Shown in pieces: positions 36,823 through 48,383 of a stretch of DNA of 64,000 nucleotides (its first letter is position 1; the number at the start of each line of letters is the position of its first letter). Both the position numbers and the translations under genes were made by a program. A model generated the notes under the pieces. That model made no database searches, was not told where the DNA came from, and saw only the letters and a program-made list of their open reading frames with translations. The stretch spans positions 33,867,001 through 33,931,000 of the forward strand of contig CANTUQ010000004.1 in assembly GCA_947683425.1 (NCBI GenBank). Direction: 5' to 3'. The stretch is from Excoecaria cochinchinensis. Its lineage: Eukaryota; Streptophyta; Magnoliopsida; Malpighiales; Euphorbiaceae.

Positions 36823-37502
36823 GGAAGAGAGAGGAAGAGAGAGAGGGCAGAATCTGCTTTTCCCCTCTCCCATTCCCGATCTTCCTCGTTCTCTTCTTCA
36901 TTTTCTTCTTACTTCATGCCATTCACTCCCTTTAAAGATCAAAGACCAATATTTTAATGATGAAGGTGATTAATTCAATAGGATTAACTGTGGAAATTGA
37001 TAAGGAAAGGTGAGTTTAAGTTTTGATTTTCTTGATTTCTTTTGATTAGCTTTTAAACCCTAGATTTATGTTTTGTGTATTTATATGTGTTTGAATGAGG
37101 ATTTTGGATGAGAAAGATCTTGGATGGGTTTTTGGAACAAGAAAGATCATCTAAGGAAGATATTAGGACCAAAGGAGTTAAGGTTAGGGATTTTGTTATT
37201 TTGATGTATATTTTGATTTGGGGTTTTGATTTGATTTCTGAAAATTTATGGAGTTAAAGTTGTTTAGATATGTTCAAATGTTATGGGTCTTGAGAATTTA
37301 AAGTTATTTTTGCTGATTGTAAATTTAGAGATTTTGATTTTGTTAATTTCATGATTTAATTGTATTAATTGGTGTGAAGGTTGGTTTTTATGTTGTTTAT
37401 GATGAATTGGATGTTTTATATGAGTTGTGATGAGTTTTAGTTTGATCGGATGGTTTCGGTAAGTTTTTTAGAAGAAAGGATTTCTGCAGTTCGCTGGAGA
37501 TC

Positions 37503-37923
37503 TGGAAATGCGACTCTGTCGCGAGCGCGACAGAGTCGGGTAATGCTAGCATCTCACAAGTAGCCGAGCCATCAGCAAAGGAATGCGTGAGTCATGTCAA
37601 GCTTCACGACTCAGCATGAGGATTCCGCTTGGCAAGAGAGCCCGCTCGGTGTGAGGATCCCACTCGACAGGAGAGTCCGCTCGACATGAGAGCACGACTC
37701 GACATGGAGAGCACGATTCGTGCTAAGAGCCTATTCGGCTTGAGAGCCATTTGGCGTGGGGGAGCACGACTCGTGCTGCCTAGCACGAGTCGTGATAACT
37801 TTTTCCCTATTGCTGCTTGTCTCTGTTCTTTTGTTATGCTTTGATGGTTTTTCACGAGTCATGACAATAAGCACGACTCGTGATCGCTTCCTGGGACTCG
37901 TCTGTTGCGAGCGCGACAGACCC
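37503..37923. repeat. Array of perfect and near-perfect palindromes (TCGCGA and CACGACTCGTG types)
   Basis: A perfect palindrome with 13-base arms and a 2-base centre lies at 37511-37538 (arm CGACTCTGTCGCG). A second TCTGTTGCGAGCGCGACAGA copy is near 37901. Between them are several GCACGACTCGTGC units (for example 37764-37777 and 37782-37794, 37876-37886) and a looser CGACTCAGCATGAG / GCTCGACATGAGAG series at 37604-37740. It is located in the transcribed leader of the solo LTR. Confidence 0.88.
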
Positions 37924-40094
37924 CTTTGCCTAAAACATTTTCGAAAGATTTCTACCTTGCATGGTTTTCCACTAATGTTCTGCTTATGTGTTTTAAAATG
38001 CAGATCTTTCGATGTGTTCCCATGCATAGTATTTTGTGAAATATGAGAATTTGATTTACCATTACTGTGTTATAAATGTATATGTGTAATGTAAGGTAAA
38101 CTTATCTGTTAAGTTTAAGTGAATGTATGATAAATGAAATTAGTACACATGGTAGGCATATATGTATATTGATACATATGTCCATGTGATCATAAAAGAA
38201 TGATGCAAGTATTTGATGGAATGGGTATATATATATATATGTGTAAAATGTTAAGAATTTAATAATGATATGGAGATTTAGCCTGCGTTAGTCGAGTCAT
38301 GGATAGATAGGCATGCCTATAGAGTTTTAATACTGTAGCCCTTTGTTTTGTTCTGGACCCTGATCAGGTCCTCGTTTGGTTCCTCGCGAACCTCAATATG
38401 TAAGGATATTGTTTAAGATCCCCAATGTGAAAATGTTTTCAATGAGAAAATAAGATGTTACTTTTCGATTGTACCCTCAGGTACCCCTAATGTGTTTTGT
38501 TACTCGCTTATTCACCCTTTGACTTAGCAGGCAATTAAAAGAATAACAGAATGAATTGATAAGTTTTGTAATGATGTGCAAAGAGATTATGTGAATAAGC
38601 ATCTGATGCATTTGTGATAAATGCTATTTGACTTATGCTCTACGCATTCATGTGTCCTCGATCCATTATGGACACCATGTGGAATTGTGTGGTATCTTCA
38701 GATACCTAAAATGCTTTTGTACCTGACTTTAATGTTAATTAAATGAAAAGAGATGTAACAAATAATGTCTGTTCTGATAAGTGTGTATAAATGAATACTG
38801 ACTACATGAGAATTTGTATGTGGATAATACATGTTATAAATCTATTTAAAGGTTAAGGGTATGATTGTCTGTATGAAGTCTTTGTAAAGAATTATTGAAA
38901 TATTTGATATGCATTTTGTTATGGTTGAATAACTAGTGAATGAATTCTATAAATATATATTCATTTACATGTTGAATTGAGAACACAGGTATGTTATGTA
39001 TTTGCTTGTCTTCTGAACCTTAGCTTGGGCGACTAATGTAAGTATATCGGTAAGGAATCCTTGTGTATTGTTTGTTGGTTCTTGAAGAATACAATAATTG
39101 CATGTTGATTTATAGTTAATGGGAAATAAAGTGGTAAGAACGATATAGATAACTTAATTTAAGAAAGGATTTAGAATTTATTTTGGAATATGTATGTACA
39201 AAGGTTTTCTATAGAATTACGTGGTTCTGATTCCCAATCATAGGGATACGTAGGAAGCTTGGAATAATTATTCCAAGCCTGAACCAAATCTAAAAATTGA
39301 AGTGTTTTGTTTAGTCTTTGAACAAGTAAGAGGTTTGATAAAATGAAATATTTCAACTTAAGCATTGATATTATAATATGCATGATTTTGGATTTATTAG
39401 TAATAATGGAAATTGGTAAGACTTAATATTTTCTGACAAGTGAAATGTATTTTTGGTAACCAATGAGGTATAGCTATTAATATGGTTAATTAAATGATTT
39501 AGATAAATAACGAGTATGTGCAATGTATTTATAGTTAAAAGTAATAAGGTATTTCTGTGTATGATCTATAGATTCAAATGCATGTGTATTGTTTAAGTTT
39601 TCGTAACAGAACAATGATATGAATTTGTAACAATTTTCGCCGCTATTCCTTTATATTTATGTTTGTATATACTGCTTATGCATGTGTCTGTTTGAACAAC
39701 TGTGAGTAGCTGGATATTATTTGTTTCGTCCCCACTAAGCATTATCGCTTAGCATGGGTGTTTCTCCGTGTAGGTTAGGAGATCAGAGTAGTGCAGCAGT
39801 CCGCTGTGACTTTGGCCAACAAGTCGGTAGAAATTTATAGGAAGTTATTATTATTTTCGAAATGTAATTAAGTTTATTTATTAGCATTTGTAATAAGTTG
39901 TAATATTCTCTAGTGTGAATGATGGTATGGTGATGATATAGGTTTAGGATGTGTATGTCTTGAGGTTCGGTTTTTAGAGAAATTTTATTATTCTGCTTTT
40001 CGTTATTGCTAAGAGTGTTTGTCTGGTAGCACCCTCCACTCACCAAAGCTCTTTGTCCTTCGATATGCTATGTGTTGGAGTTGGGGGTGTTACA

Positions 40095-41461
40095 TTGGGG
40101 CTGCAGTTAACAGAACTCTTTAGGCATGCCTAATTATCCACTAATTTGACACTTACAGGCAATGCATAACACATTTCATAATTGAAACATAACATCAACA
40201 TATCTGATGAAGCAAATTACAATTCAATGCCATTTACTAGATGAGATGCCACTAAGTAAAGATTGAAAGCAAAAATAAGTTCAAACGGGACAAAAATATA
40301 CAGAAATCAAAAGTTTTATTTCTCCAAACAGAGAGCATTTACACGGTGGTATGACAAATCCTTACCGTCGTGTAAGATATTCCACATGGTGCTAAGGAGA
40401 AACCATACTGCCGTGTGGCCTACCGAGCCAAATCTCCCTCAGAAAACAAAATGCATTTACACGGCAGTATGATCAAACCTTACCGCTGTGTAAAATGCAC
40501 AATAGAACTCCATCAAAACAGAATGACTTTACACGGTAGTATAGTGATCTCTTACCGTACTGTAAAATCATGGACAAGCAAACACACACATAGAATAAGA
40601 TCACACGGTGGTATGCCCTATTCATACCGCCGTATAGATCATACAAAACCCATAAATTCAGTCTTAAACATGCCTAAAATCATGCCCAAACTTCACCTTA
40701 CTGCCCAAACAACAAAACACTTCAACAACTCAACTCATAAAACCCCTAATTACATGCTTAATTACATTTATACACTCAATTACCAACAACAAACACAGAT
40801 TCACAAATCAAAGAAAAATACACAAATACTAAAATTCCCAAACCTTGATCTCCTTAGCTCCTGAATCAAGGGGTTGAACTCCCTCCAACCATTTCTTTGC
40901 CCTTGGGATCTCTAGGTGGAACCTCTGAACCAGAAATCAACCCCAAATAAACCAAGAACATCAATAATCCAAAAACCCACAAATACATAACTAATAGAAA
41001 TCAAAGAGGAAGAAAAGTAAAAAAGGAAGAAGAAGAAGAAGAAGAAGAAGAAGAAGAAGAAAAAGAGCATAAACTTACCAAATTTAGCTCATGAGTTATC
41101 AAATCCCACCAAAGATTACTTAAACAAACTAGGGCAAAAGAGAAGAAAAGAAGAAAAAGAATGGGGAGGAGGAAACGGGAGAGGGCAGATTTTGCTCTCT
41201 CTTTCTCTTTCCGTCTCTTAGGCTTATAAAGCCTCTCTCATGCCACGTGTCAAACATCTAGTGGTGGGTCTTGATAACTCACACCCAAACACTCCTCTTC
41301 CTCAAAACACCCAAGCAAAACTCACACTAAAACACCAACATACTAATACACCCTACTAACTTATAATATCATGCAATTGACTCAAAAATTAAACTAACAC
41401 ATGCAAAAATACACACACCAAGGTAGCTCAAAATTACTAGGGTAAAAAACTGGGTGTTACA
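40095..41461 (-). repeat. 5' LTR (long form), 5' part
   Basis: Continues the LTR after the nested solo LTR. GCATGC module at 40121-40143, dyad array 40325-40640, A-rich GAA microsatellite at 41025-41065, TATA box at 41221-41232, LTR start TGTAACACCC at 41461. 40327-41461 matches the 3' LTR at 27607-28740 almost base for base. Confidence 0.88.
40325..40640. repeat. Array of ACACGGCGGTA..TACCGCCGTGT dyads (second copy)
   Basis: Five dyads in the same order as at 27611-27917, with small differences in the arms. Several pairs keep complementarity by different base pairs. This copy shows the array continuing into LTR sequence on its far side, unlike the short-form LTR. Confidence 0.85.
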
Positions 41462-42393
41462 TGTAATTTACCTAAATAATGAGTCAAACGGGTAAAAATG
41501 GTAAAATAGTGAATAAATGGGTTAAAATTGAATTTTTATAGTTCGGAGGACTAAAATGTAATTTGGCATAAAAATGGTAAAATAGGGACTAATTGATAAT
41601 TTTTATGTCAATTAATGGATTTAAGATTAAAAAAAAAAGAAATGAACTAGTGGCAAAATTGTAATTATGGTGTAAAAATGGCATTTTTGTAATTAACTAA
41701 AAAATTAGGGACTAAACTAAAATTTTACCATAGTAATGGTATTTAATAGAATAAAATGAAAAGTGGAGTGATAATAGTGTTTAATTGTGTGGTTGATGAA
41801 TTGTGCATGTTTAATGCATTTGTGCATATGAATGGAAATTCATAGATTTATAGCCACTAATGAGCATGTTTAGTGCTTAGCACGTAGTGTCTATTGTGCG
41901 TAGGTCCCAACTTATGAGCAAAGCAAAGCATACATGGGATCCTAGTTTTGAAGAAGGAAGAGAAGATGGAAGTGTCTTTTTGAACGGCATGTATATATGT
42001 AGCCAACTTTGAAAGTTTAAGTTTGAAATGTATAATGGACAAGTATGAATATGAATATATATGTTTAATAATGACTTGTGTTAGGAGATTGCCATGATAT
42101 GTATGTGATGGATAAATATTTGCACTGCTTATAAATTGTTGTGCCCCTCGAGGCTATGGAATTGTTTGTCGTGCAGGTTGGGTAGGTTAAGTTTTAAACT
42201 GTTATACTGTCGAAATTTTTACCAAATGAATAGTAGATTAGATAGTTATAGGTAAATATACAAGCAAAACTCGTAACTAACAATTATTAAAAAGGCTTGT
42301 AGTAACTAAATATTATATTGGTTAAGTATTCGAAAAAAAAAAATTCTCGATAATCGCTTAGCGTCGTAGTATTTGTTTAGTAAGGGTGTTACA
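41462..42393 (+). repeat. 3' part of the 5' LTR of the plus-strand element
   Basis: AT-rich, non-coding. It ends GGGTGTTACA at 42393. Only half of the conserved hairpin survives (GATAATCGCTTAG at 42349-42361). Phrases such as GGGACTAA and TTTTGTAATTA recur at 41590-41720. No gene. Confidence 0.65.
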
Positions 42394-42398
42394 TTTCA

Positions 42399-42410
42399 TG
42401 GTATCAGAGC
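42399..42410 (+). other. Primer binding site, initiator tRNA-Met
   Basis: TGGTATCAGAGC, a perfect 12-base match to the complement of the plant initiator tRNA-Met 3' end, five bases after the LTR end TGTTACA. Confidence 0.93.
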
Positions 42411-42525
42411 GGGTTTAAATGATTCTAAGATTGGAGTGGGATTAAGTGATTAGATTGTACGTATATATATGCCAAAGTGCTATAAGTCTAATGTATGCTT
42501 GCTCATTTTTGTTTTATAGTGAAAG

Positions 42526-43275
42526 ATGTCGTTCGACCGAAGGCGTGACATGGGGGACGGTGAAAGTGAAGCATCAATTGGCACTGGTCAGGGTGAGGCC
42601 CCACGACAGCAAGTGACCCCACCAGTTGTACCTCCCCCTCCACCCTAGCCTTATTTTCTGAATATGATGGCAGAATATATTCAGCAGCAGTTGCAAGCAC
42701 AGTAGCCACCTCAACCCTAGGTTTCAGAACAACTTCTAGTTACACTAAAAAGAAAGCCAATTTTGGAACAGTTAAAGAAATTGGGAGTTGAAGACTTCCA
42801 TGGGAGTGATCCGTTGACACCTACTCAGGCAGAGGAGTGGCTGCTTAAGATTAAGAGACTGCTTGAAATTACCAGTAGCCCATTAAAAGAAAAGTTTGAG
42901 GGTATTGTGGCATTGCTACAGGGACCGGCATACATATGGTGGGACTCAGTTTAGAGGCAGGCCCTAGTGGATCAGTTGGATTGGGGTTTCTTTTTTACAC
43001 AGTTTCAGAAGAAATATATTGGTCTAACTATAAGGCAGCTATGCATGTTGCCTTCTTGAGGCTAAAACAGGGCAATAAGACAGTATCAGAATGTGAGCGT
43101 GAGTTTGAGCGCTTGAGTGCCTATTTAGATGCAAGCCAGTCAATTGAAGAAAAATTTTGCCAGAGATTTGAAAGGGGATTGCATAATGAGATCAGGCAGA
43201 TTGTAAGGACACAACGACACCCCGACTTGAGATCACTTGTTGAGGCTGCTCTAAAGGTAGAAGCTATATAGATAG
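42526..43275 (+). pseudogene. gag: Gag of plus-strand Tekay-type element (broken)
   Basis: Starts MSFDRRRDMGDGESEAS at 42526. Stops follow in the Pro-rich linker (near 42645, 42702, 42718). The Gag core runs LGVEDFHGSDPLTPTQAEEW and VALLQGPAYIWWDSV, then a TAG (42952) and a frameshift. It continues YKAAMHVAFLRLKQGNKTV and FCQRFERGLHNEIRQIV. A further stop is at about 43270. The order matches chromovirus Gag. Confidence 0.85.
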
Positions 43276-45395
43276 ATGAGGCTGACAGATGGTCACGGTA
43301 TCAGCAAAAGAGGAAGCAAAGTCAGTCTAGTGGCACTAGAGGTCAAGGTAAGAAATCTGGGAGATCTCCATCATCTCAGAGCCGTGCACCTGCTGCTTGG
43401 TGGTGCATCTCGTGGCAATGCGCCAGCTACATCTTTAGCTAGTACACCCAGAGATAAAGACAGTGAGACAGTATTGACATGTGACCATTGTAGTAAAGCT
43501 CACCAAGGGTATTGCCAATATTTGTCTGGAGCTTGTTTTAAGTGTGGCTCAAAAGACCATCAAATTAGAGATTGCCCTTCGACACAGACTGCTACAGTTA
43601 CATCACTAGCACCTGGTACTGGGTCATCTGCACCGAAAGGTCGTGGTAGGGGAGCCACCCCTACTGCATCAGCATCTAGTCCAGTTGGCCAGTCATCTCA
43701 GGGACAGAGGCATGCTACAGGCTGCACTTATTTAGTCAAGACTAGAGAAGAAGAAAATGCTCCTGATGTGATAGTTGGTAAATTCCTATTATTATCTGAT
43801 TCTGTACATGCTCTTATTGATCCTGGTTCTACTCATTATTATATTAACACTGAGATAGCACGGGGCAAAGGGATGAGAGATGCATGTTTAGAACAGGATA
43901 TCCTTGTGAATAATCCTCTAGGGCATAGCGTAGTGGTGAAAAAAGTGTACAAAGAGTACCCTATTAGTGCTCAGGGTTGTGTGTTCCTAGAAAATCTCAT
44001 CGAACTTCCATTCCATGAGTTTGATGTGATCTTGGGGATGGATTGGCTATCCGCCCACCAAGCGACAGTAGATTGCAAACGAAAAAGGGTTACCTTGAAG
44101 CCTGCTGAGGGTCGAGAGATCATAGTTGTGGGTGTGAGAACCGACTTCTTATCTGATGTGACTAAGAGATTGGTTGAGAAAGGACGTGTTGCATATTTGC
44201 GTTACGTAGTGGAGGAAAAAAGGGAAGGTTCAAAAGTATCAGAAGTGCCTACTGTTAGAGAGTTTCCTAATGTGTTCCTGGATGAGGTTCCAGGCTTGCA
44301 ACCTGACAGGGAAGTTGAATTCTCCATTGATGTTGCTCTGAGCACTGTATTTATCTCTATTGCTCCTTATAGAATGGCACATACAAAATTGAAAGAATTA
44401 AAGATACAGTTACAAGAGTTGCTTGACAAGGGGTTTATTAGACCTAGTGTGTTACCCTAGGGAGCACCAGTGTTGTTTGTGAAGAAGAAGGATGGGACAC
44501 TTAGATTATGCATAAACTATAGACAGTTGAATAAGGTGAGCATCAAAAATAAATACCCCCTTCCTCATATAGAAGACTTGTTTGATCAGTTGAAAGGATC
44601 AGGTCATTTTCAAAGATTGACTTGAGATCAAGGTATCATCAGTTACCAGTAAAAGAAGCAGATGTATCCAAAACTGCCTTCCATACTAGATATGGTCATT
44701 ATGAGTTCCTGGTCATGCCATTTGGGCTCACAAATGCACCAGCAGCCTTTATGGACTTAATGAACAGGATCTTCTATCCTTATTTGGACCAATTCGTAGT
44801 GGTCTTCATTGATGACATCCTGGTGTATTCAAGGATGCCAGAGGATCAAGACAAGCATCTGAGGATCATATTACAGACCTTGAGGGAAAAGCAACTGTAT
44901 GTCAAGTTCAGTAAATGCGACTTCTGGTTAAATGAAGTGTCCTTTCTAGGTCATGTAGTATCTGCTGAGGGCATAAAAGTAGATCCTACAAAGATTGAAG
45001 CAATTCTTCAGTATATGCCACCTAATAATGTTATAGAAGTCAAAAGTTTCTCGGGTTTAGCTGGGTACTATAAGAGATTTGTAAAGGGTTTCTCCACTAT
45101 TGCAGTTCCTTTAACTCCATTGCTACAGAAGCACACCAAGTTTGAATGGACTGATAAATGCTAAGAGAGCTTTGAGAGACTTAAAAGTATCTTAACAGAA
45201 GCTCCTATACACACTCAACCAGAATCAGGCATGGACTTTGTGGTCTACAGTCATGCCTCCATAAATGATTTAGGCTGTGTGTTGATGCAGGAAGGCAAGG
45301 TGATTGCTTATGCCTCCCAACAGCTTAAGATTCATGAGAAAAATTATCCTACTCATGATCTGGATCTAGCAGCCATTGTTTTCAACTTGAGGATT
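43276..45395 (+). pseudogene. pol: Zinc knuckle, protease, RT and RNase H start (broken)
   Basis: Frame 43276-44460: CCHC knuckle CFKCGSKDHQIRDCP, protease motif with Pro in place of Ser/Thr (LIDPGSTHYYIN), VILGMDWLSAHQATVDC and the RT start up to a TAG at 44458. RT continues (KKDGTLRL, NKYPLPHIEDL), a frameshift lies near 44615, then 44622-45164 has MPFGLTNAPAAFMDL and the intact FIDDILVYSR catalytic box. A TAA at 45162 follows. RNase H at 45231 has VYSHAS where the catalytic Asp is normal, so that residue is lost. The frame is cut at 45395 by the CACTA element in the codons for LRI. Confidence 0.9.
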
Positions 45396-45419
45396 CACTA
45401 CAAGAAAAATGCTCTTTAA

Positions 45420-45910
45420 CCAAGGGAAATCCGGTTGTTAAAAGTTAAAATCTGGTCGTTAAAAACTTTTAACGACCGAAAAATCCGGTCGGTAAAAGCC
45501 CCTTCGTTAAAGGTATAGACGACCGGATATTGCATCCGGTCGTTAATGTCTTTAACGACCGGAATATTTTCGGTCGTTGAAAAGTGATTTTTAGCAACCG
45601 GATTTTCCCTTCGCTAATTATATTCACTTTTAATGAAGGGATTTCCGGTCGTTAAAGATACATTTTAGCGACCGGATTTTCCCTTCGCTAATTGTATTCA
45701 ATTTCAACGAATGGATTTTCAGTCGTTAAAAATACCTTTTAGTGACCGGAATTTCCCTTCGCTAATTATATTCACTTTTAACGAAGGGATTTTTGGTTGT
45801 GAAAGATACCTTTTAGCTACTAAATTTTCCCTTCTTTAATTATATTCACTTTCAACGAAAAAATTTTCGGTCGTTAAAGGTACTTTGTAGCGACCGAATT
45901 TTTCTTTCGT
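45420..45910. repeat. CACTA left subterminal repeats
   Basis: At least ten copies, both orientations, of words around AACGACCGGA / TCCGGTCGTTAAAG, arranged as units of about 110 bases with TTTCCCTTCGCTAATTATAT. Such repeats bind the CACTA transposase or accessory protein in studied elements. A matching shorter set is at 51640-51800. Confidence 0.85.
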
Positions 45911-48119
45911 TAATTAATAATAAATTTTCAAAATAAATAAAATATTTTATTTGAATATTACTTATACACATCATTCACACACATATATATCCAAAATTAT
46001 AATAAATAGTATTTTCATAGATTACAAAATATCAGTTACAAAATATATCAATATTTCGTAATTGTTTGACATTATATTTGTCACATACAAGTTTGTTTAT
46101 AAAAATAGCCCCCTATCTATACTATTTTCTATCCCCCTAGAATTTTCAGAAGAATGCATAATGAAACTCATATCTTCATTGTCCATTATTTTGAAAACCT
46201 GTAAAATTTAAAACATAAATTTATAATTAATATTAATGCACAAATTCAGTAAATCAAGTGGCAAATTAATTTAACATTTTTAATTTGAAATACCATTTAC
46301 CTTAATATTTTGCTCATACTATGGTAGCATGGAAGAATTGGTTCCATACATCTGGCAATAACAGTAAACAGGATTTAGCATCAAGAACTACATAAAAAGC
46401 ATAATATTTCCTAGAACAGCAGAATCACATTGAAAGATTATGATAAATTGTAGTCTCTATTCTCTTACAAGCAAATGTTACATGAGCCTACAATTTCATA
46501 AGCATTCAGAGACTTTGAATATAAATAAACTAGCAAGCATTAATACGAGTCCAAAGAACTAACTAAAGCAACCGATGGAACTGAAGAACCAAAAAGTCTA
46601 CATTTACTAATCCTAAGGACTAAAATCTTCAGGGTTTCTAAAAGTTCCCTCAAAACATGCAACTTAAAATTCTGCTTTAAATTAATAAGAAAAAGCAAAA
46701 AGTTATTTTCAAAAACATGATGTGCAGTAAAATAAAAACAGTCGAGGAAAACATATCTGTTTTTTGTCCTACTTTATATATGTTGCATTGAGAGTATATC
46801 TGATAAAAGTAAAAGGTAAAATATATATATATATATATATATATAGAAATTATGTCAATCAGCCTTCACAAAAATACACTGTTTAATTTAGACATCCACT
46901 GAACACATCCATCTTCTCTTTTAACTGATTAGTTGCAATATAATGATACTTAATTTGTAATATCTGCTTTGAGGGTACAATAATTTACTTGAGACTAGGG
47001 GAAAAAACAGGAGATATTTTGCAGTGCATGATTGTTGCCACTTGCCACCATAATTATAGCCCACATTAGGAGGAATTGCACAATATATATATCATAAAAA
47101 TGAAGGATATGAGTTGGTTAGCAAGTGGAGGCAACCTGTCCACTCACCCATAACTAATCCTCAGCTTGCATGTTCTAATTTTGCCGACCTATAAATTATA
47201 GAATTGTCTTTTTAGCCAATATGTTTTTTTATTATTTTTATTAGTATTTGGCTAACGTGCATATATGTAATTCTTTGCCCATCTGTCTATTTATCTACAG
47301 TAGATAGAAGGTAAATTCTAGTTAAAGTTGAGGGTGTACGAGTTTATGTGAAAGTTGATTAAGTAATTCAAGTATAAGCCTAAAGATTCAAAGTTCAATT
47401 TCCATGCTCTATTTTATCTTTTGTTTTTGTTCAAAACATCAAAGCAGAATTCTCCTAACTACGAGAATGATCTTTGCCCGTACAATTCTTTTTTTAACAA
47501 AAAAAATTAACATATATATTCCAGTTTGATTAATTAGACCATCTATTAAAAACTACACTCAAACAGGCAATAATAATTCTAAATTTGATACCTGATTTAC
47601 CAATTTATATAAAATCTTGACAAGACCAGAGTGAATGCTTTTACATTTTCTCCTTGTCAACAAAGTTTCTAGTTTCTTCACCTGTGTTTGCATTTTTCTC
47701 TATTTTGAGCATATAATCTCTAAAAATAAGGAGAGAGAGATATATGCAAAATTCTGATAGAGAACTTATCTTTATTGCAATCAAATAATAGTTGATTATA
47801 TTCTAGTTATAAATCGGTTAATTCTGATGGAAAATTTATTAGGGTGAAAGTTTAATGATCGTCTTCTAAGACTGGAACAAGCTTCTTATAACTAACAAAA
47901 ACATTCTGCATTTTTGTTAAACAGAACATTGACATCTTTCACAACTAATAAAAGAACAATTCCAAAATCATTAATGCATAAAACACAACCAAACATAAAT
48001 TGAGCACAGAAATGTCAAATCTATAGAAGTTCAAAAGCAAATCCAAAAGTTGCACAGCAAAAAATTCCCAATAAATAAAAATGGAACAGGGAAAAGTAAG
48101 GACCTGCTAAGGTGGTGAC
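45911..48119. other. CACTA interior, no gene recognised
   Basis: AT-rich sequence without a convincing open frame. It contains the (AT)n microsatellite at 46821-46845. Short phrases look like plant intron or UTR sequence, but nothing can be assigned. Confidence 0.4.
46821..46845. repeat. (AT)n microsatellite
   Basis: About 12 uninterrupted AT dinucleotides inside the CACTA element. Confidence 0.9.
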
Positions 48120-48383
48120 TTGATAGATAGCTTCGTTGAGTCCTCCAACGCCACAGTGGCCGAGCAAGTACTTCAAATTGCAGATCCATGTATAATATGC
48201 AAGGATAATAAAGATAATAACACAAATGCAACCCATTATCAAACGATGAGAAATAAGATGCAAGAATGGCTGATTTCAATCTTTGAAATTGGAGCAGCAT
48301 GCTCTGTTGCATCACCCAAGGACCAGATTGACATAAGTGATGCAGCAAGAGTATTGTGCACAATCAAAGAAGAACTTATCTAA
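48120..48383 (+). pseudogene. Captured C-terminal exon fragment of an LRR receptor-like kinase
   Basis: The 87-residue frame contains EQVLQIADP, WLISIFEIGAACSVASPKDQ and a DAARVLCTIKEELI end. This is the typical C-terminal tail of the kinase domain of EFR/Xa21-like LRR receptor kinases (…IGxACSxESPxxRMxIxDVVxxLxxIKxxL), with the conserved Arg after SPKD changed to Gln and Ile in place of the following Met. It would be the last exon after the usual intron. The upstream kinase lobes are not visible. In the intact family this is a plasma-membrane pattern-recognition receptor. Here it is a gene piece carried by a CACTA transposon and not a functional kinase. Confidence 0.7.

Larger units (their letters stand above)
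36481..40094 (+). mobile_element. Solo LTR, Tekay-type, plus strand, 3.6 kb
   Basis: Begins TGTTACACCCC and ends GGGGGTGTTACA, flanked by TTGGG at 36476-36480 and 40095-40099. Plus orientation: TATA box at 36816, GA-rich leader, dyad array 37503-37923, GCATGC module 38301-38319, GGACCCTGATCAGGTCC at 38356-38372, hairpin 39735-39752 next to a CTCCGTGTAGG word, 3' end at 40094. No internal genes; 38400-39700 is AT-rich with nothing recognised. It is younger than the element it interrupts. Confidence 0.93.
27560..41461 (-). mobile_element. Tekay-type chromovirus (Ty3/gypsy), minus strand, with two nested insertions
   Basis: On the minus strand the order is 5' LTR (41461-35696), tRNA-Met PBS (35690-35679), gag, protease, RT, RNase H, integrase with chromodomain, polypurine tract, 3' LTR (28740-27560). 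Pol is split by 30633-32883 and the 5' LTR by 36481-40094. The two LTRs are nearly identical over about 1.1 kb next to TGTAACACCC. They differ at their 3' ends: the 3' LTR is a short form ending ...GGGTTGTTACA and the 5' LTR is a long form. No matching 5-bp duplication is seen (GTCTA versus TGTAA). This points to recombination between two elements. Confidence 0.88.
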
